DNA from: Carboxylicivirga sediminis
GTDB lineage: Bacteria; Bacteroidota; Bacteroidia; Bacteroidales; Marinilabiliaceae
Direction: 5' to 3'
Length of the DNA: 64,000 nucleotides
Assembly (NCBI RefSeq): GCF_018156225.1
Contig: NZ_JAGTAR010000029.1
Span: forward strand, 16,101 to 80,100
Part shown: positions 25,230-35,131 of the stretch, in pieces
How the letters are laid out: each line of letters opens with the position of its first letter
Numbering within the stretch: position 1 is the stretch's first letter
Program-made: the position numbers and the translations under genes
The notes under the pieces: model-generated
Databases searched by the model: none
Told to the model about the DNA's origin: nothing
The model's input: only the letters and a program-made list of their open reading frames with translations

Positions 25230-27491
25230 ATGAGTATGATTAAACGTATTGTTTTTTTAGCCGCCATAACCGCCCTTATTTTACAAAGTTGCTCCCAAAA
25301 ACAACATGCAAGTAATGAACGATTAACCAGTTTTGTTAATCCGTTTATGGGCACCGACGGACCGGGCAATACCTATCCGGGTGCTACAGTGCCGTTTGGC
25401 ATGGTACAGTTAAGTCCGGACCATGGTCTTAGCGGATGGGACCGCATTGCAGGTTATTTCTACCCCGACACCATTATAACCGGTTTTAGTCACATGCATT
25501 TGACAGGTACTGGTGCAGGCGATTTATACGATATACTTTTAAGTCCTATCAACTCAAAAGCCACTAAAACACTGGCAGAAAATGGGAACCGTCCTTACAG
25601 CACCTTTTCCCATGGTAATGAGCATGCCGAGCCTGGCTATTACCAGGTTTACCTGCAGGATTATGGCATTAATGCTGAATTAACCACCACCGAACGAACT
25701 GGTATCCATCAATATACCTTTCCAAAAGATGATAATTCGGGATTTATTATTGATTTAGGCTATTCACTTAACTGGGATGCACCAACCGATACCTACATCA
25801 AGGTTATTGATGATTCAACTATTGAAGGCTATCGTTTTTCAACAGGTTGGGCCAGTGATCAGCGGGTATTCTTTACAGCTACTTTTTCTAAACCATTTGT
25901 TACATCTGAATTATTTCAGGATAATGAAATAATTGATGCTAAAACGGTTCAATCGAAAAACACAAAGGTAATTGTACGTTTCCCCACAAGCGATAATGAA
26001 AAGGTATTGGTGAAATTTGGCTTCTCATCTGCCAGCAATAATGGCTCTGCCAGAAGTTTAAGTGCAGAGGCCTCTCACAACAACTTTAAAGCATATCAAC
26101 AGGCTGCTTCCGACAGGTGGGAAACTGAACTATCTAAAATTAAGATAGAAACAGACAACGAAACCTGGAAAAAAAACTTCTATACCACCTTATATCAATC
26201 AATGCTGGCTCCTACATTGTTAAGTGATGTTGACGGCAACTATAAAGGTGCAGACGGACAGTACCATTCGGCTAATAACTACGATAAATACGATACATTT
26301 TCTTTGTGGGACACATTCAGAGCAGCTCATCCCTTATACACCATTATGCATCCCGAAAAAGTACAGGATTTTGTTAGCAGCATGCTTAGCCATTACGAGC
26401 AAACAGGTTTAACGCCTGTATGGTCGATGCATGGTAACGAAACCAATATGATGATTGGCTATCATGCAATTCCGGTCATAGTGGATGCCTATTTTAAGGG
26501 CCTTTTAAATGATTTTGATAGTGAGTTATTATATCAGGCCTGTAAATCAAATGCTATGGATGATGATCATGGCATTAAAGAATACAAAGAGCTTGGATAT
26601 GTTCCTGTATCTTACGACCATGAAAACTGGTCAGTATCCAAAACAGTTGAATATGCCTATGACGACTGGTGTATAGCACAATTGGCAAAAGCACTGAATA
26701 AAAGCGATGATTATGCGTATTTTATGAAACGTGCAGCAAACTGGCAGAATCATTACGACGCTGAATCATCATTTTTACGCCCTAAACATGCTGATGGGTC
26801 ATTCATAGCCGATTTCGTAGCTAAAGACTACACCGATCATTTTTGTGAAAGTAACGCCTGGCATTACTTTTGGTTTGTTCCTCATAATATTCAAGGCCTT
26901 ATTGATGTAACGGGTGGACCTAATCGCTTTGAAGAAAAGTTGGATAGTATGTTTACCTATCACCCAAAAGAAGAGGATGAATTGCCTATTTTCAGTACAG
27001 GCATGATAGGACAATATGCACATGGTAATGAGCCAAGTCACCATGTTGCCTATTTATACAACTATCTGGGAAAACCATGGAAAAGCCAGGAACGAATCAG
27101 GGAAATACTGGAGACACAATACGCACCACTGCCAAACGGCCACTGTGGTAACGAAGATTGCGGTCAAATGTCTTCGTGGTATATTTTTAGTTCACTTGGT
27201 TTTTACCCGGTCAATCCGGCTGATGGCATTTATGTCATAGGAACACCGCTTTGGAAAAATGCCACCATACAATTAGATGATAAAAAAACCTTTACCATTA
27301 GTTGTCAAAATGCATCAAATGAGAATAAATATATTCAGAAAGTAAGCTTAAATGGTAAAGAATTTGAACGTACATATATTTACCATAACGAAATAATGAA
27401 TGGTGGCCGTTTGGAATTTATAATGGGAGCTACACCTAATAAATCATTATGGGTTTCACCCGAATCTTATCCACCATCTCCTGCTAAATAA
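25230..27491 (+). CDS. GH92 family alpha-mannosidase lipoprotein
   Basis: A 753-residue lipoprotein (lipobox LILQSCS, Cys near 21; ATG 25236 is an alternative start). GH92 signatures: FVNPFMGTDGPGNTYPGATVPFGMVQLSPDHG at about residues 35-66, SGWDRIAGYFY, GFSHMHLTGTGAGDLYD, FSLWDTFRAAHPLYTIM, and the C-terminal NGHCGNEDCGQMSSWYIFSSLGFYPVNPADGIYVIG. Known members are calcium-dependent exo-acting alpha-mannosidases, many alpha-1,2, cleaving glycan or N-glycan mannose. Located at the cell envelope. It stands alone, without SusC/SusD, so it is not in an obvious polysaccharide utilisation locus. Confidence 0.94.
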   Translation: MSMIKRIVFLAAITALILQSCSQKQHASNERLTSFVNPFMGTDGPGNTYPGATVPFGMVQLSPDHGLSGWDRIAGYFYPDTIITGFSHMHLTGTGAGDLYDILLSPINSKATKTLAENGNRPYSTFSHGNEHAEPGYYQVYLQDYGINAELTTTERTGIHQYTFPKDDNSGFIIDLGYSLNWDAPTDTYIKVIDDSTIEGYRFSTGWASDQRVFFTATFSKPFVTSELFQDNEIIDAKTVQSKNTKVIVRFPTSDNEKVLVKFGFSSASNNGSARSLSAEASHNNFKAYQQAASDRWETELSKIKIETDNETWKKNFYTTLYQSMLAPTLLSDVDGNYKGADGQYHSANNYDKYDTFSLWDTFRAAHPLYTIMHPEKVQDFVSSMLSHYEQTGLTPVWSMHGNETNMMIGYHAIPVIVDAYFKGLLNDFDSELLYQACKSNAMDDDHGIKEYKELGYVPVSYDHENWSVSKTVEYAYDDWCIAQLAKALNKSDDYAYFMKRAANWQNHYDAESSFLRPKHADGSFIADFVAKDYTDHFCESNAWHYFWFVPHNIQGLIDVTGGPNRFEEKLDSMFTYHPKEEDELPIFSTGMIGQYAHGNEPSHHVAYLYNYLGKPWKSQERIREILETQYAPLPNGHCGNEDCGQMSSWYIFSSLGFYPVNPADGIYVIGTPLWKNATIQLDDKKTFTISCQNASNENKYIQKVSLNGKEFERTYIYHNEIMNGGRLEFIMGATPNKSLWVSPESYPPSPAK

Positions 27492-27538
27492 AAAAACAGT
27501 AAAGCGTAATAGGTTTCTATTGCGCTTTACTGTTTTTT
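27491..27538. terminator. Strong bidirectional terminator after GH92
   Basis: A 21-bp stem (27491-27511 with 27518-27538, one G-U pair) and a 6-base loop (GGTTTC), with A and T runs at the ends. It begins on the GH92 stop codon and also overlaps the stop of the small minus-strand frame at 27538-27657. Confidence 0.85.
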
Positions 27539-27657
27539 TAGAATACGATGGCGAGTGTTACTAATGATAGTATAACAACCTGCAATATTAAAAATCGTAC
27601 AGGTATATCAATACTCCTCATCCATTCTTTCACTGTCAATAAGCTTCGAGTCATCAT
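27538..27657 (-). CDS. Small single-pass membrane protein candidate
   Basis: A 39-residue minus-strand frame with tandem ATGs (27657 and 27654). The N-terminal half is charged (LLTVKEWMRSIDIPVR) and the C-terminal half is one hydrophobic helix (FLILQVVILSLVTLAIVF). The stop lies on the 21-bp hairpin at 27491-27538, so transcription would end right after it. No family recognised. The charged-then-hydrophobic layout and the terminator support a real gene; the length makes chance possible. Confidence 0.4.
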   Translation of the reverse strand: MMTRSLLTVKEWMRSIDIPVRFLILQVVILSLVTLAIVF

Positions 27658-27722
27658 AGTTATAAGGTTTTAGCTAAATAAACTAGCAATTAATACTACT
27701 ATAACTCCCGATTCCACTTTCT

Positions 27723-27752
27723 AGACGCAACAAAAATAATAAAGTTGCGTCT
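27723..27752. repeat. Perfect inverted repeat in the GH92-metY gap
   Basis: AGACGCAAC at 27723-27731 and GTTGCGTCT at 27744-27752 with a 12-base A/T spacer. No T run adjoins closely on either strand, so it is not a clear terminator. It lies 100 bases before the metY promoter and could be an operator. Confidence 0.4.
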
Positions 27753-27851
27753 GCGGGTAACATTTTTTTAAGGTTAAAATCAATCTAAATTAATAACGGG
27801 CTGAATATCTTTTTATTGTGCAATTTTTTAGCAAACAATTATTAGTTCCCT

Positions 27852-27882
27852 TTTGAAATTAAGAGTAAATTCTCTTTATTTG
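27852..27882 (+). promoter_or_regulatory. Bacteroidota-type promoter of the metY leader
   Basis: TTTG (27852-27855), a 19-base spacer, then TTTATTTG (27875-27882), 7 of 8 to TAnnTTTG. The expected transcription start falls at about 27887-27890, on or beside the ATG of the leader peptide at 27889, making it nearly leaderless. Confidence 0.65.
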
Positions 27883-27888
27883 CATCTG

Positions 27889-27990
27889 ATGAATAACAAT
27901 TTATTCCATATTACTTCTACTAAAGTGAATGCCACAAAGGCCATTCATCCTTCTTGTCATATGATGATGTGTATGATGATGACACTTTAA
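27889..27990 (+). CDS. Met/Cys-rich leader peptide upstream of metY
   Basis: A 33-codon frame, start ATG 27889, stop TAA 27988-27990, 108 bases before metY. The last eleven residues before Thr-Leu-stop include Cys-His-Met-Met-Met-Cys-Met-Met-Met: six methionine and two cysteine codons in a row of nine. This is the composition expected of an attenuator peptide sensing charged Met-tRNA (and perhaps Cys-tRNA), placed before the gene that makes homocysteine or methionine precursors. A small palindrome (ACACTTTAAGTGT, 27982-27994) covers the stop codon and a second stem (27999-28006 with 28040-28047) follows. No T-run terminator is seen before metY, so the switch may act through Rho or translation. 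Mechanism is inference. Confidence 0.7.
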   Translation: MNNNLFHITSTKVNATKAIHPSCHMMMCMMMTL

Positions 27991-28047
27991 GTGTTACAAC
28001 GCATCGTATCTGAAAATCAAATAAACAGTTAGTACAGACCGGTGCGT
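27982..28047 (+). promoter_or_regulatory. Attenuator-like hairpins between leader peptide and metY
   Basis: The stop codon of the leader lies inside the palindrome ACACTTTAAGTGT (27982-27994). Next, ACGCATCG (27999-28006) can pair with CGGTGCGT (28040-28047, one G-U), with outer GTG/CAC support. A ribosome stalled on the Met run would cover or free the first hairpin. No intrinsic terminator is visible. The folding is inspected by eye only. Confidence 0.4.
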
Positions 28048-28086
28048 AAGGCACAGGTAGAGGTTAAAACAGAACATTAACCATAA

Positions 28087-29394
<1,308 letters not shown>

Positions 29395-29399
29395 AAATT

Positions 29400-29434
29400 C
29401 AACCATCCGGTACAGTTAATGTATTGGATGGTTG
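29400..29434 (+). terminator. Terminator after metY
   Basis: A 14-bp stem (CAACCATCCGGTAC 29400-29413, GTATTGGATGGTTG 29421-29434, two G-U pairs) and a 7-base loop, followed by CTATTTTC. It starts six bases past the metY stop and overlaps the -33 box of the hom promoter. Confidence 0.6.
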
Positions 29435-29453
29435 CTATTTTCATGTACATTTG
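29423..29453 (+). promoter_or_regulatory. Promoter of hom
   Basis: ATTG (29423-29426), 19-base spacer, TACATTTG (29446-29453), the latter a perfect TAnnTTTG. The start codon of hom is at 29509. A 7-bp hairpin (ACAAACC 29477-29483, GGTTTGT 29489-29495) lies in the leader. Confidence 0.6.
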
Positions 29454-29508
29454 TAAGGCAAAATAAAAACCAACAGACAAACCATAAGGGTTTGTAAAAA
29501 CAAAAACC

Positions 29509-30705
29509 ATGAAACAAAAACTTAACATCGGCCTTTTTGGATTTGGTGTAGTGGGACAGGGACTATATGATGTACTCAAGACAAGTCCGGCCTTTGATTC
29601 TGAGATTTCTAAAATATGTGTTAAAAACAAAAAAGAACGTTCTTTACCCGAAAGTTATTTCTGTTATAATCCTGACGAAATACTGAATGATCCGAATATC
29701 AATACGGTTGTTGAATTGATTGATAATGCAGACGAGGCTTACCGCATAGTAAAAAAAGCCCTGCAGAGTGGAAAACATGTTGTATCGGCCAATAAAAAGA
29801 TGCTGGCAGAAAACATGGCTGAAATGATTCAGTTACAGAAAGAAAATAACGTATCACTGCTGTATGAAGCTTCAGCCTGTGGAAGTATACCGGTTATCAG
29901 AAGTCTGGAGGAATATTACGATAACGACCTTCTTTTATCCGTAACAGGTATATTAAACGGATCTTCTAATTATATTCTTTCAAAAATATTTGATCACGAT
30001 CAATCCTATGATACAGCCCTAAAAGATGCACAAAAATTAGGTTTTGCCGAAAGTGATCCTACTTTTGATGTTGAAGGTTATGACTCTTTGTATAAACTCA
30101 TTATACTTACCCTGCACAGCTTTGGATCCATCATTAAACCTGATGATGTTCTAACTTATGGTATATCAAATATATCTGATTTTGATATTCAGTATGCCCG
30201 TGAGAAAGGCTATAAAATAAAGCTGGTTGGCCAGGTAGAACGGCTTGAAGGTATTAACATTACATTATTTGTCCTTCCCCGCTTTGTACGTAAGGACAAA
30301 TACATCTATAGCGTTGAGGATGAATTCAATGGCGTAGTAATCAAAGGCAAGGCCTACGATAAGCAGTTTATGTTTGGAAAAGGGGCAGGGGCGCACCCAA
30401 CAGGCTCGGCAGTACTATCAGATATTACAGCGCTGGCGCATAACTATGCATACGAGTATAAGAAAATGAAATACGCCGAGGACTTTAATTATTCAAAAGA
30501 GCACCAGGTGGAATTGTATTTAAGATATTCTGATGCATCTGTGCTCGATAAATTCAATTTTGAATCCATCACCGAAGAGTACAAAGGACCTGAATATAGT
30601 TACAAAATAGGCTTTATTAAACTAGCTGAATTACTTGAGATAAAAGACCAATTGCGCAGCCTGGATATTTTTATGGGTATTACCGGGAAATCACTCAATT
30701 ACTAA
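29509..30705 (+). CDS. hom: Homoserine dehydrogenase
   Basis: A 398-residue monofunctional enzyme reducing aspartate semialdehyde to homoserine for Met and Thr synthesis. The NAD(P) loop is IGLFGFGVVGQGLYDVLK at residues 5-22. Catalytic region: SANKKMLAE, NGSSNYILSKIF, LGFAESDPTFDVEGYDS, and GAGAHPTGSAVLSDI. The C-terminus after about 310 is too short for a classic ACT domain, so feedback inhibition may differ or be absent. It has its own promoter, downstream of the metY terminator. Confidence 0.93.
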   Translation: MKQKLNIGLFGFGVVGQGLYDVLKTSPAFDSEISKICVKNKKERSLPESYFCYNPDEILNDPNINTVVELIDNADEAYRIVKKALQSGKHVVSANKKMLAENMAEMIQLQKENNVSLLYEASACGSIPVIRSLEEYYDNDLLLSVTGILNGSSNYILSKIFDHDQSYDTALKDAQKLGFAESDPTFDVEGYDSLYKLIILTLHSFGSIIKPDDVLTYGISNISDFDIQYAREKGYKIKLVGQVERLEGINITLFVLPRFVRKDKYIYSVEDEFNGVVIKGKAYDKQFMFGKGAGAHPTGSAVLSDITALAHNYAYEYKKMKYAEDFNYSKEHQVELYLRYSDASVLDKFNFESITEEYKGPEYSYKIGFIKLAELLEIKDQLRSLDIFMGITGKSLNY

Positions 30706-30713
30706 ATAAAACA

Positions 30714-31571
30714 TTATACATCTAACGAATCAATATGCACGGTGGCTTGTATATTGGTTCGTTTTTTTATAATCACTTCATATGCTGTTGCAATATCATG
30801 AGCGCGTTTAATACTATAATCACCCGGTAAACGAATATGTAAGGTCATCTCAGTATGATGCCCATATTGGTGTACTAAAAAATGGTGCGGATGAATGTCA
30901 AAATCAGCAACTTCTGGTGCCAGAGCAATTATTTCACCACGTAAATCATCATCAATACGTTCGCCCAGCAGGTGACTGATATTTTCCTTTAAAATAGAGT
31001 AGGTAGTATAGAACAAAAGCAAGGATACCAGAATACCTAATACGCCATCAATCCACCAATAGTATTGTCCGAAAAAAATACCCACAAGAATAACGAGCGA
31101 TGATATAGCATCAGATCGGTGATGCCAACCATCAGCCACCATGGACTTTGACTTGGTTTTATGGCCAATACGAATAGAGTATTGAGCCATAAACTCTTTC
31201 ACCAATAATGAAACAATGGTGACTACAATCGCCACCATACCATATTCTACTTCACTACGGCTTTGTAATTTAACTATGGATTCTTTTAAAAAGCTAAAAC
31301 CTATAATAGCCAACAACATACCTACAACGATGGACGCCAGCACCTCTGCACGTCCATGCCCATAAGGGTGCTCTTTATCAGCGGGCTTGGCCGACACTTT
31401 AAGGCCAATTAAAACAGCGACAGATGAAATACTATCACTTAAGGTATGCCAGGCATCAGCAATAATAGCTACCGAGGAACTAACCATGCCTGCCCAAAAC
31501 TTAATTCCAAACAGAAGAATATTGAGAATAATAGAACCGTATGTAGCTATAATGCCTTTTTTATTTTCCAT
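30714..31571 (-). CDS. Cation diffusion facilitator family transporter
   Basis: A 285-residue membrane protein with the six-helix CDF core. Metal-site helices contain IIADAWHTLSDSISS (helix 2) and MVADGWHHRSDAISS (helix 5), i.e. His/Asp pairs of the Zn or Fe/Mn efflux type. The C-terminal cytosolic ferredoxin-like domain includes PHHFLVHQYGHHTEMTLHIRLPG. The metal cannot be assigned safely; HxxxD in both helices suits zinc, cobalt or iron. Convergent with hom, only 8 bases apart. Confidence 0.9.
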   Translation of the reverse strand: MENKKGIIATYGSIILNILLFGIKFWAGMVSSSVAIIADAWHTLSDSISSVAVLIGLKVSAKPADKEHPYGHGRAEVLASIVVGMLLAIIGFSFLKESIVKLQSRSEVEYGMVAIVVTIVSLLVKEFMAQYSIRIGHKTKSKSMVADGWHHRSDAISSLVILVGIFFGQYYWWIDGVLGILVSLLLFYTTYSILKENISHLLGERIDDDLRGEIIALAPEVADFDIHPHHFLVHQYGHHTEMTLHIRLPGDYSIKRAHDIATAYEVIIKKRTNIQATVHIDSLDV

Positions 31572-31613
31572 AATTCACTTTCAAAATTTTGATTAAAACA
31601 ATTATGTCAGTCT

Positions 31614-32747
31614 TTATTCTTCTTCAACGTAAAAAAAATCTGAAATAATGCGATCGGTAATCATTTTTTTATCTTCAGCCACACAACAAAACGCATTCTT
31701 AACCAATACATTACTTTTAGAGAGCTGATTAGTCAGTTCTGCTTCAAAAAATTGAATTATGGACGTATTGAATTGTTGCATCGCTTCCATCAGAAAACCC
31801 TTTGAAGTTCTTAATCCAAGCATGATTAATTCATTATAACGGTCAACTTCAGTCAGCATTTCGTCTTCATAATATGCAGAATCAGTTTCTAAAGCTTTAA
31901 TGTATTTCTGAACATGGCTGATATTCCAGCGCCTGTTGGTGCCATCAAAAGAATGCGCTGATGGTCCTAATCCAATATACTTTATTCCTGTCCAGTAGTT
32001 ACTGTTGTGCTTCGATTCTAAACCTGGTAAGGCAAAATTTGAAATTTCGTAATGGTCAAATCCTGCATTTTTCAATTCCTTCACCAGGTAGTCAAATTGT
32101 TTAACACTGGCGGCTTCGGGCACTTCTTTTAGCTTACCTTTTTTAAGATAATCGTAATATAAAGTACCTTTTTCAAAAGTAAGATGATAGGCCGAAATGT
32201 GTTGTACCTTGCTTTCAATAGCCATACGCACATTGGCTTGCCATTCATCAAACTGCATATATGGCAGACCGTATATCAGGTCAATACTCATATTATCAAT
32301 CCCATTTTCCTTGGCTATTTGAATAGCCTCAGCAGCTTGTTGTGCGTTGTGACGTCGATTCATTTGTCGCAGATGACCATCAAAAAAACTTTGAATACCC
32401 ATGCTTAAGCGGTTGACACCTAATTCAACAATGCCTTTAATGTAGGTCTCGTTCACATCATCCGGATTAACTTCCAGTGTTAGCTCAATAACCTCTTTAA
32501 GGGAGGTGTATTGATTGATATGATCTAAAATAATTTTCAGTTCTGAAACAGAAAGGGTAGACGGTGTACCACCACCAAAATAAATGGTCTCAATTCGCTC
32601 TTTTAACAAAAAAGCAGATTGATTGTCTATCTCTTTACAAAGAGCTTTAATATATTCGTCTTTGAATTGTTGATCCGTTGTTTTGTAAAAATCGCAATAT
32701 GAACAACGAGTATAACAAAACGGAACATGTATGTAAATGCCTGCCAT
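31614..32747 (-). CDS. hemW: HemW-like radical SAM heme chaperone
   Basis: A 377-residue protein. IYIHVPFCYTRCSYCDFYKTT (residues 4-24) carries the CxxxCxxC cluster motif. Further marks are ETIYFGGGTPSTLS, LTLEVNPDDV, VNRLSMGIQSF and KHNSNYWTGIKYIGLGPSAHSF (the H-N-x-x-Y-W motif). The length and the absence of the HemN C-terminal Cys favour HemW, a heme-binding protein, over coproporphyrinogen III dehydrogenase, with which it is often confused. Its start is 9 bases from a parS site. Confidence 0.9.
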   Translation of the reverse strand: MAGIYIHVPFCYTRCSYCDFYKTTDQQFKDEYIKALCKEIDNQSAFLLKERIETIYFGGGTPSTLSVSELKIILDHINQYTSLKEVIELTLEVNPDDVNETYIKGIVELGVNRLSMGIQSFFDGHLRQMNRRHNAQQAAEAIQIAKENGIDNMSIDLIYGLPYMQFDEWQANVRMAIESKVQHISAYHLTFEKGTLYYDYLKKGKLKEVPEAASVKQFDYLVKELKNAGFDHYEISNFALPGLESKHNSNYWTGIKYIGLGPSAHSFDGTNRRWNISHVQKYIKALETDSAYYEDEMLTEVDRYNELIMLGLRTSKGFLMEAMQQFNTSIIQFFEAELTNQLSKSNVLVKNAFCCVAEDKKMITDRIISDFFYVEEE

Positions 32748-32756
32748 TACTAGGAT

Positions 32757-32772
32757 TGTTTCACGTGAAACA
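32757..32772. other. parS site (ParB binding), perfect palindrome
   Basis: TGTTTCACGTGAAACA, a perfect 16-base palindrome matching the chromosomal parS consensus TGTTNCACGTGAAACA. It sits between the hemW start and the VanZ gene. parS sites cluster near chromosome origins. A second consensus site lies at 46985-47000. Confidence 0.9.
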
Positions 32773-32850
32773 TTGAAAAACAGTGTTTTATTAACGGATT
32801 ATCAACACTTTTTAAACATTAAAACCAAAGTTATTAACAAACCAACTACG

Positions 32851-33276
32851 ATGATTTACTATTTTAAAAAATACCATAAAACACTTAGTATTATTTTCAT
32901 CATTACACTGTTAAGCTTAATCAATACATCTAAAATTAAACCTGATGACCTCAGTTTAATACCACATTTCGATAAAATTGTTCATTTCTTAATGTACCTC
33001 ACCTTAGGATTTGTATTTATGTTTGAATATTACATTCATCATCATCAAACAATAACCAAAATCTCAAAAATATTGATTCTACCGTTGCTTTATGGTGGTT
33101 TAATGGAACTGCTGCAAATTTCTGCTACAACCTACAGAAGTGGTGACTGGTGGGACATGCTGGCCAATGGCTGCGGTATATTAACTGCTTATTTTATGGT
33201 AAAATCATTAAGGAATAACACCTTTTTTCGGAAATGGATGTTATTCCCACTTGAGCAACCAATGTTTAAAGCTTGA
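32851..33276 (+). CDS. VanZ-like membrane protein
   Basis: About 141 residues from ATG 32851; the open frame runs to 32737, but that would place the parS palindrome inside the coding sequence and add a non-family N-terminus. Four helices: SIIFIITLLSLIN, IVHFLMYLTLGFVFMFEY, ILILPLLYGGLMELLQ, and MLANGCGILTAYFMV. The His in HFDKIVHF and the Asp/Trp motif SGDWWDMLANG are family marks. VanZ-like proteins are widespread membrane proteins; a role in glycopeptide resistance is not implied. It overlaps the convergent Rrf2 gene by 11 bases at the 3' end. Confidence 0.8.
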   Translation: MIYYFKKYHKTLSIIFIITLLSLINTSKIKPDDLSLIPHFDKIVHFLMYLTLGFVFMFEYYIHHHQTITKISKILILPLLYGGLMELLQISATTYRSGDWWDMLANGCGILTAYFMVKSLRNNTFFRKWMLFPLEQPMFKA

Positions 33277-33709
33277 TATAATCCGATTTATCTTCCATAT
33301 TACTAAGAATCTTAGCAATCGTTTCAGAAGTAAAGAAATCATACATCTGCTTACGAATAGCACTGTACTGATCATGCACCGGGCAGGCATAGCCATCACT
33401 GTTATTACTTTTACAGGAATGCATACCAATCAGGCAATTAGTAAAGACATCACTGCCATCAATGATTGAAACAATATCGTAAAGAGTAATATCCTCAGCT
33501 GCCCTGCCTATACTAAATCCACCATGCGGACCTTTAGTACTTTTAAGTAACTTTTGCTTAGCCAGACTTTGTAGAATCTTTCCGAGAAATGGGGTGGGAA
33601 TATCCAAATCTTTTGATATCTGTTTAATCCCTATTTTTTTGCCATCTTCGTCATTAACAGCCAGGTAAATGACTGCACGAATAGCGTACTTACATGTATT
33701 TGATAACAT
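33266..33709 (-). CDS. Rrf2 family transcriptional regulator with three conserved-type cysteines
   Basis: A 147-residue regulator. Winged helix start MLSNTCKYAIRAVIYLAVN, recognition helix region SKDLDIPTPFLGKILQSLAKQKLL, wing STKGPHGGFSIGR. The middle part has Cys near residues 92, 99 and 109 (NCLIGMHSC, YACPVHDQ), the layout of Fe-S ligands in IscR/NsrR-like proteins. It may sense iron-sulfur status or nitric oxide. Its target is unknown; the neighbouring lutB could be one. Confidence 0.87.
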   Translation of the reverse strand: MLSNTCKYAIRAVIYLAVNDEDGKKIGIKQISKDLDIPTPFLGKILQSLAKQKLLKSTKGPHGGFSIGRAAEDITLYDIVSIIDGSDVFTNCLIGMHSCKSNNSDGYACPVHDQYSAIRKQMYDFFTSETIAKILSNMEDKSDYIKL

Positions 33710-33754
33710 TTCTATTGAGTTTGTGGCTAAGGTAATAAAATCATTAAAAAACCT

Positions 33755-35125
33755 TTATCTCTTTATATGCTTTTTCCACTGAGCATTAAATGTTTTTGAA
33801 GCAAAAGGTGATAATGATTTTTGTTTACCAATAAATGAAGATCCAAACCGACGTGATAACCAGGTGTTAAAACGGCCACCAAAACCGTTCATCAGAAGCC
33901 TGTTTTTTAGTATTTTATACAAAAACACGCCAACTGACTTTTCGGATAAACCTTGGTGAGGCTGCGCCTTCTGACGATTATATACGAGTAACTTGGCAAG
34001 GGGAATTTTAACAGGGCAAACCTCTTCACACTTGCCACATAATGAAGAAGCAAAACTCAAATGATTATAGCCTTCAAAACCATTTAAGTAAGGTGAAATA
34101 ACCGAACCAACCGGACCACTGTAAGTGGTATTGTATGTATAGCCTCCAATATTTTTATATACCGGGCAGGCATTCAAACAAGCGCCACAGCGAATACATT
34201 TCAAAGCATCTTTGGCAGTCGAATTTTGATACAATTCCGTTCGCTTGTTATCCAGTAAAAAGATGACCATTCTCTCTGGTCCATCTACTTCGTCATCTTT
34301 TTTAGGTCCGAAAAACAAGTTGCTGTAAACCGTTAATTGTTGACCCGTTCCATGCGCTGCCAGTAAAGGCCAAAACAATGGTAAATCGCTGATACCAGGA
34401 AGTACTTTTTCAATACCGGTTATTACGATATGTAACTTAGGAAAAGAAGCTGACAAAAATGCATTGCCTTCATTTTCGGTAACAGCTACAGCTCCTTCGG
34501 CGGCGCATAAAAAATTAGCACCGGTAATACCAACATCCGCATTGATAAACTTTTGGCGTAACAATTGTCTTACAAAACCAGTCAGTTGTTCGGCAGATAA
34601 ATTAGGATCTGTTTTAAAATGCTGATGAAATAAATCGGCAATATCTTGCTTAGATTTGTGCATGGCCGGAGTAACAATGTGATATGGTTTTTCTCCAGCC
34701 ACCTGCACAATAAATTCTCCTAAATCGGTTTCTACAGATTCAATCCCTTCTTGACTAAGGTGCTGATTTAGTTCAATTTCTTCAGTTACCATTGATTTAC
34801 TCTTAACAAGCGTTTTACACTGCTCATTATTCAATAAATCGATTAACTGCTCAATTAACTGTTCAGTATTCTCTGCCCAGACTACTTCAGCGCCGTTATC
34901 AACCGCATTTTGTTCAAACTGCAGTAATAACTCAGGAAGGTTCTGTAACACATACTCTTTAACTGATGCGGCATTAGATTTTGCCAGTTCCAAATCTTGA
35001 TAACGCGCCTTACCAGCAGCCACAGCAGCATCATACTTCGACATATTATAGCGAATAATTTGCCGGTGATGCAAATCGGGCGCTATTCGCTCAGCATCCA
35101 GTTTAAAAGCATGGTTGTTATTCAA
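33755..35125 (-). CDS. lutB: LutB/LldF-family iron-sulfur protein (lactate utilisation)
   Basis: A 456-residue protein with a LUD domain (about 60-295) and a C-terminal double 4Fe-4S part: CIRCGACLNACPVYKNIGG near residue 310-330 and CGKCEEVCPVKIPL near 360-375. In the LutABC complex this subunit carries electrons from L-lactate oxidation. lutA and lutC are not adjacent here, which is unusual. It lies 6 bases after rpiB on the same strand and may share its transcript. It is followed by the Rrf2 gene, whose stop is 489 bases further along. Confidence 0.87.
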   Translation of the reverse strand: MNNNHAFKLDAERIAPDLHHRQIIRYNMSKYDAAVAAGKARYQDLELAKSNAASVKEYVLQNLPELLLQFEQNAVDNGAEVVWAENTEQLIEQLIDLLNNEQCKTLVKSKSMVTEEIELNQHLSQEGIESVETDLGEFIVQVAGEKPYHIVTPAMHKSKQDIADLFHQHFKTDPNLSAEQLTGFVRQLLRQKFINADVGITGANFLCAAEGAVAVTENEGNAFLSASFPKLHIVITGIEKVLPGISDLPLFWPLLAAHGTGQQLTVYSNLFFGPKKDDEVDGPERMVIFLLDNKRTELYQNSTAKDALKCIRCGACLNACPVYKNIGGYTYNTTYSGPVGSVISPYLNGFEGYNHLSFASSLCGKCEEVCPVKIPLAKLLVYNRQKAQPHQGLSEKSVGVFLYKILKNRLLMNGFGGRFNTWLSRRFGSSFIGKQKSLSPFASKTFNAQWKKHIKR

Positions 35126-35131
35126 AGCTGA

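Noticed and set aside
32799..32807. TTATCAACA as a DnaA box proving oriC
   Set aside because: It is a single word with one mismatch to TTATCCACA; it does not establish an origin.
32737..32850. Upstream start for the VanZ gene
   Set aside because: It would translate through the parS palindrome and add a region without VanZ character.
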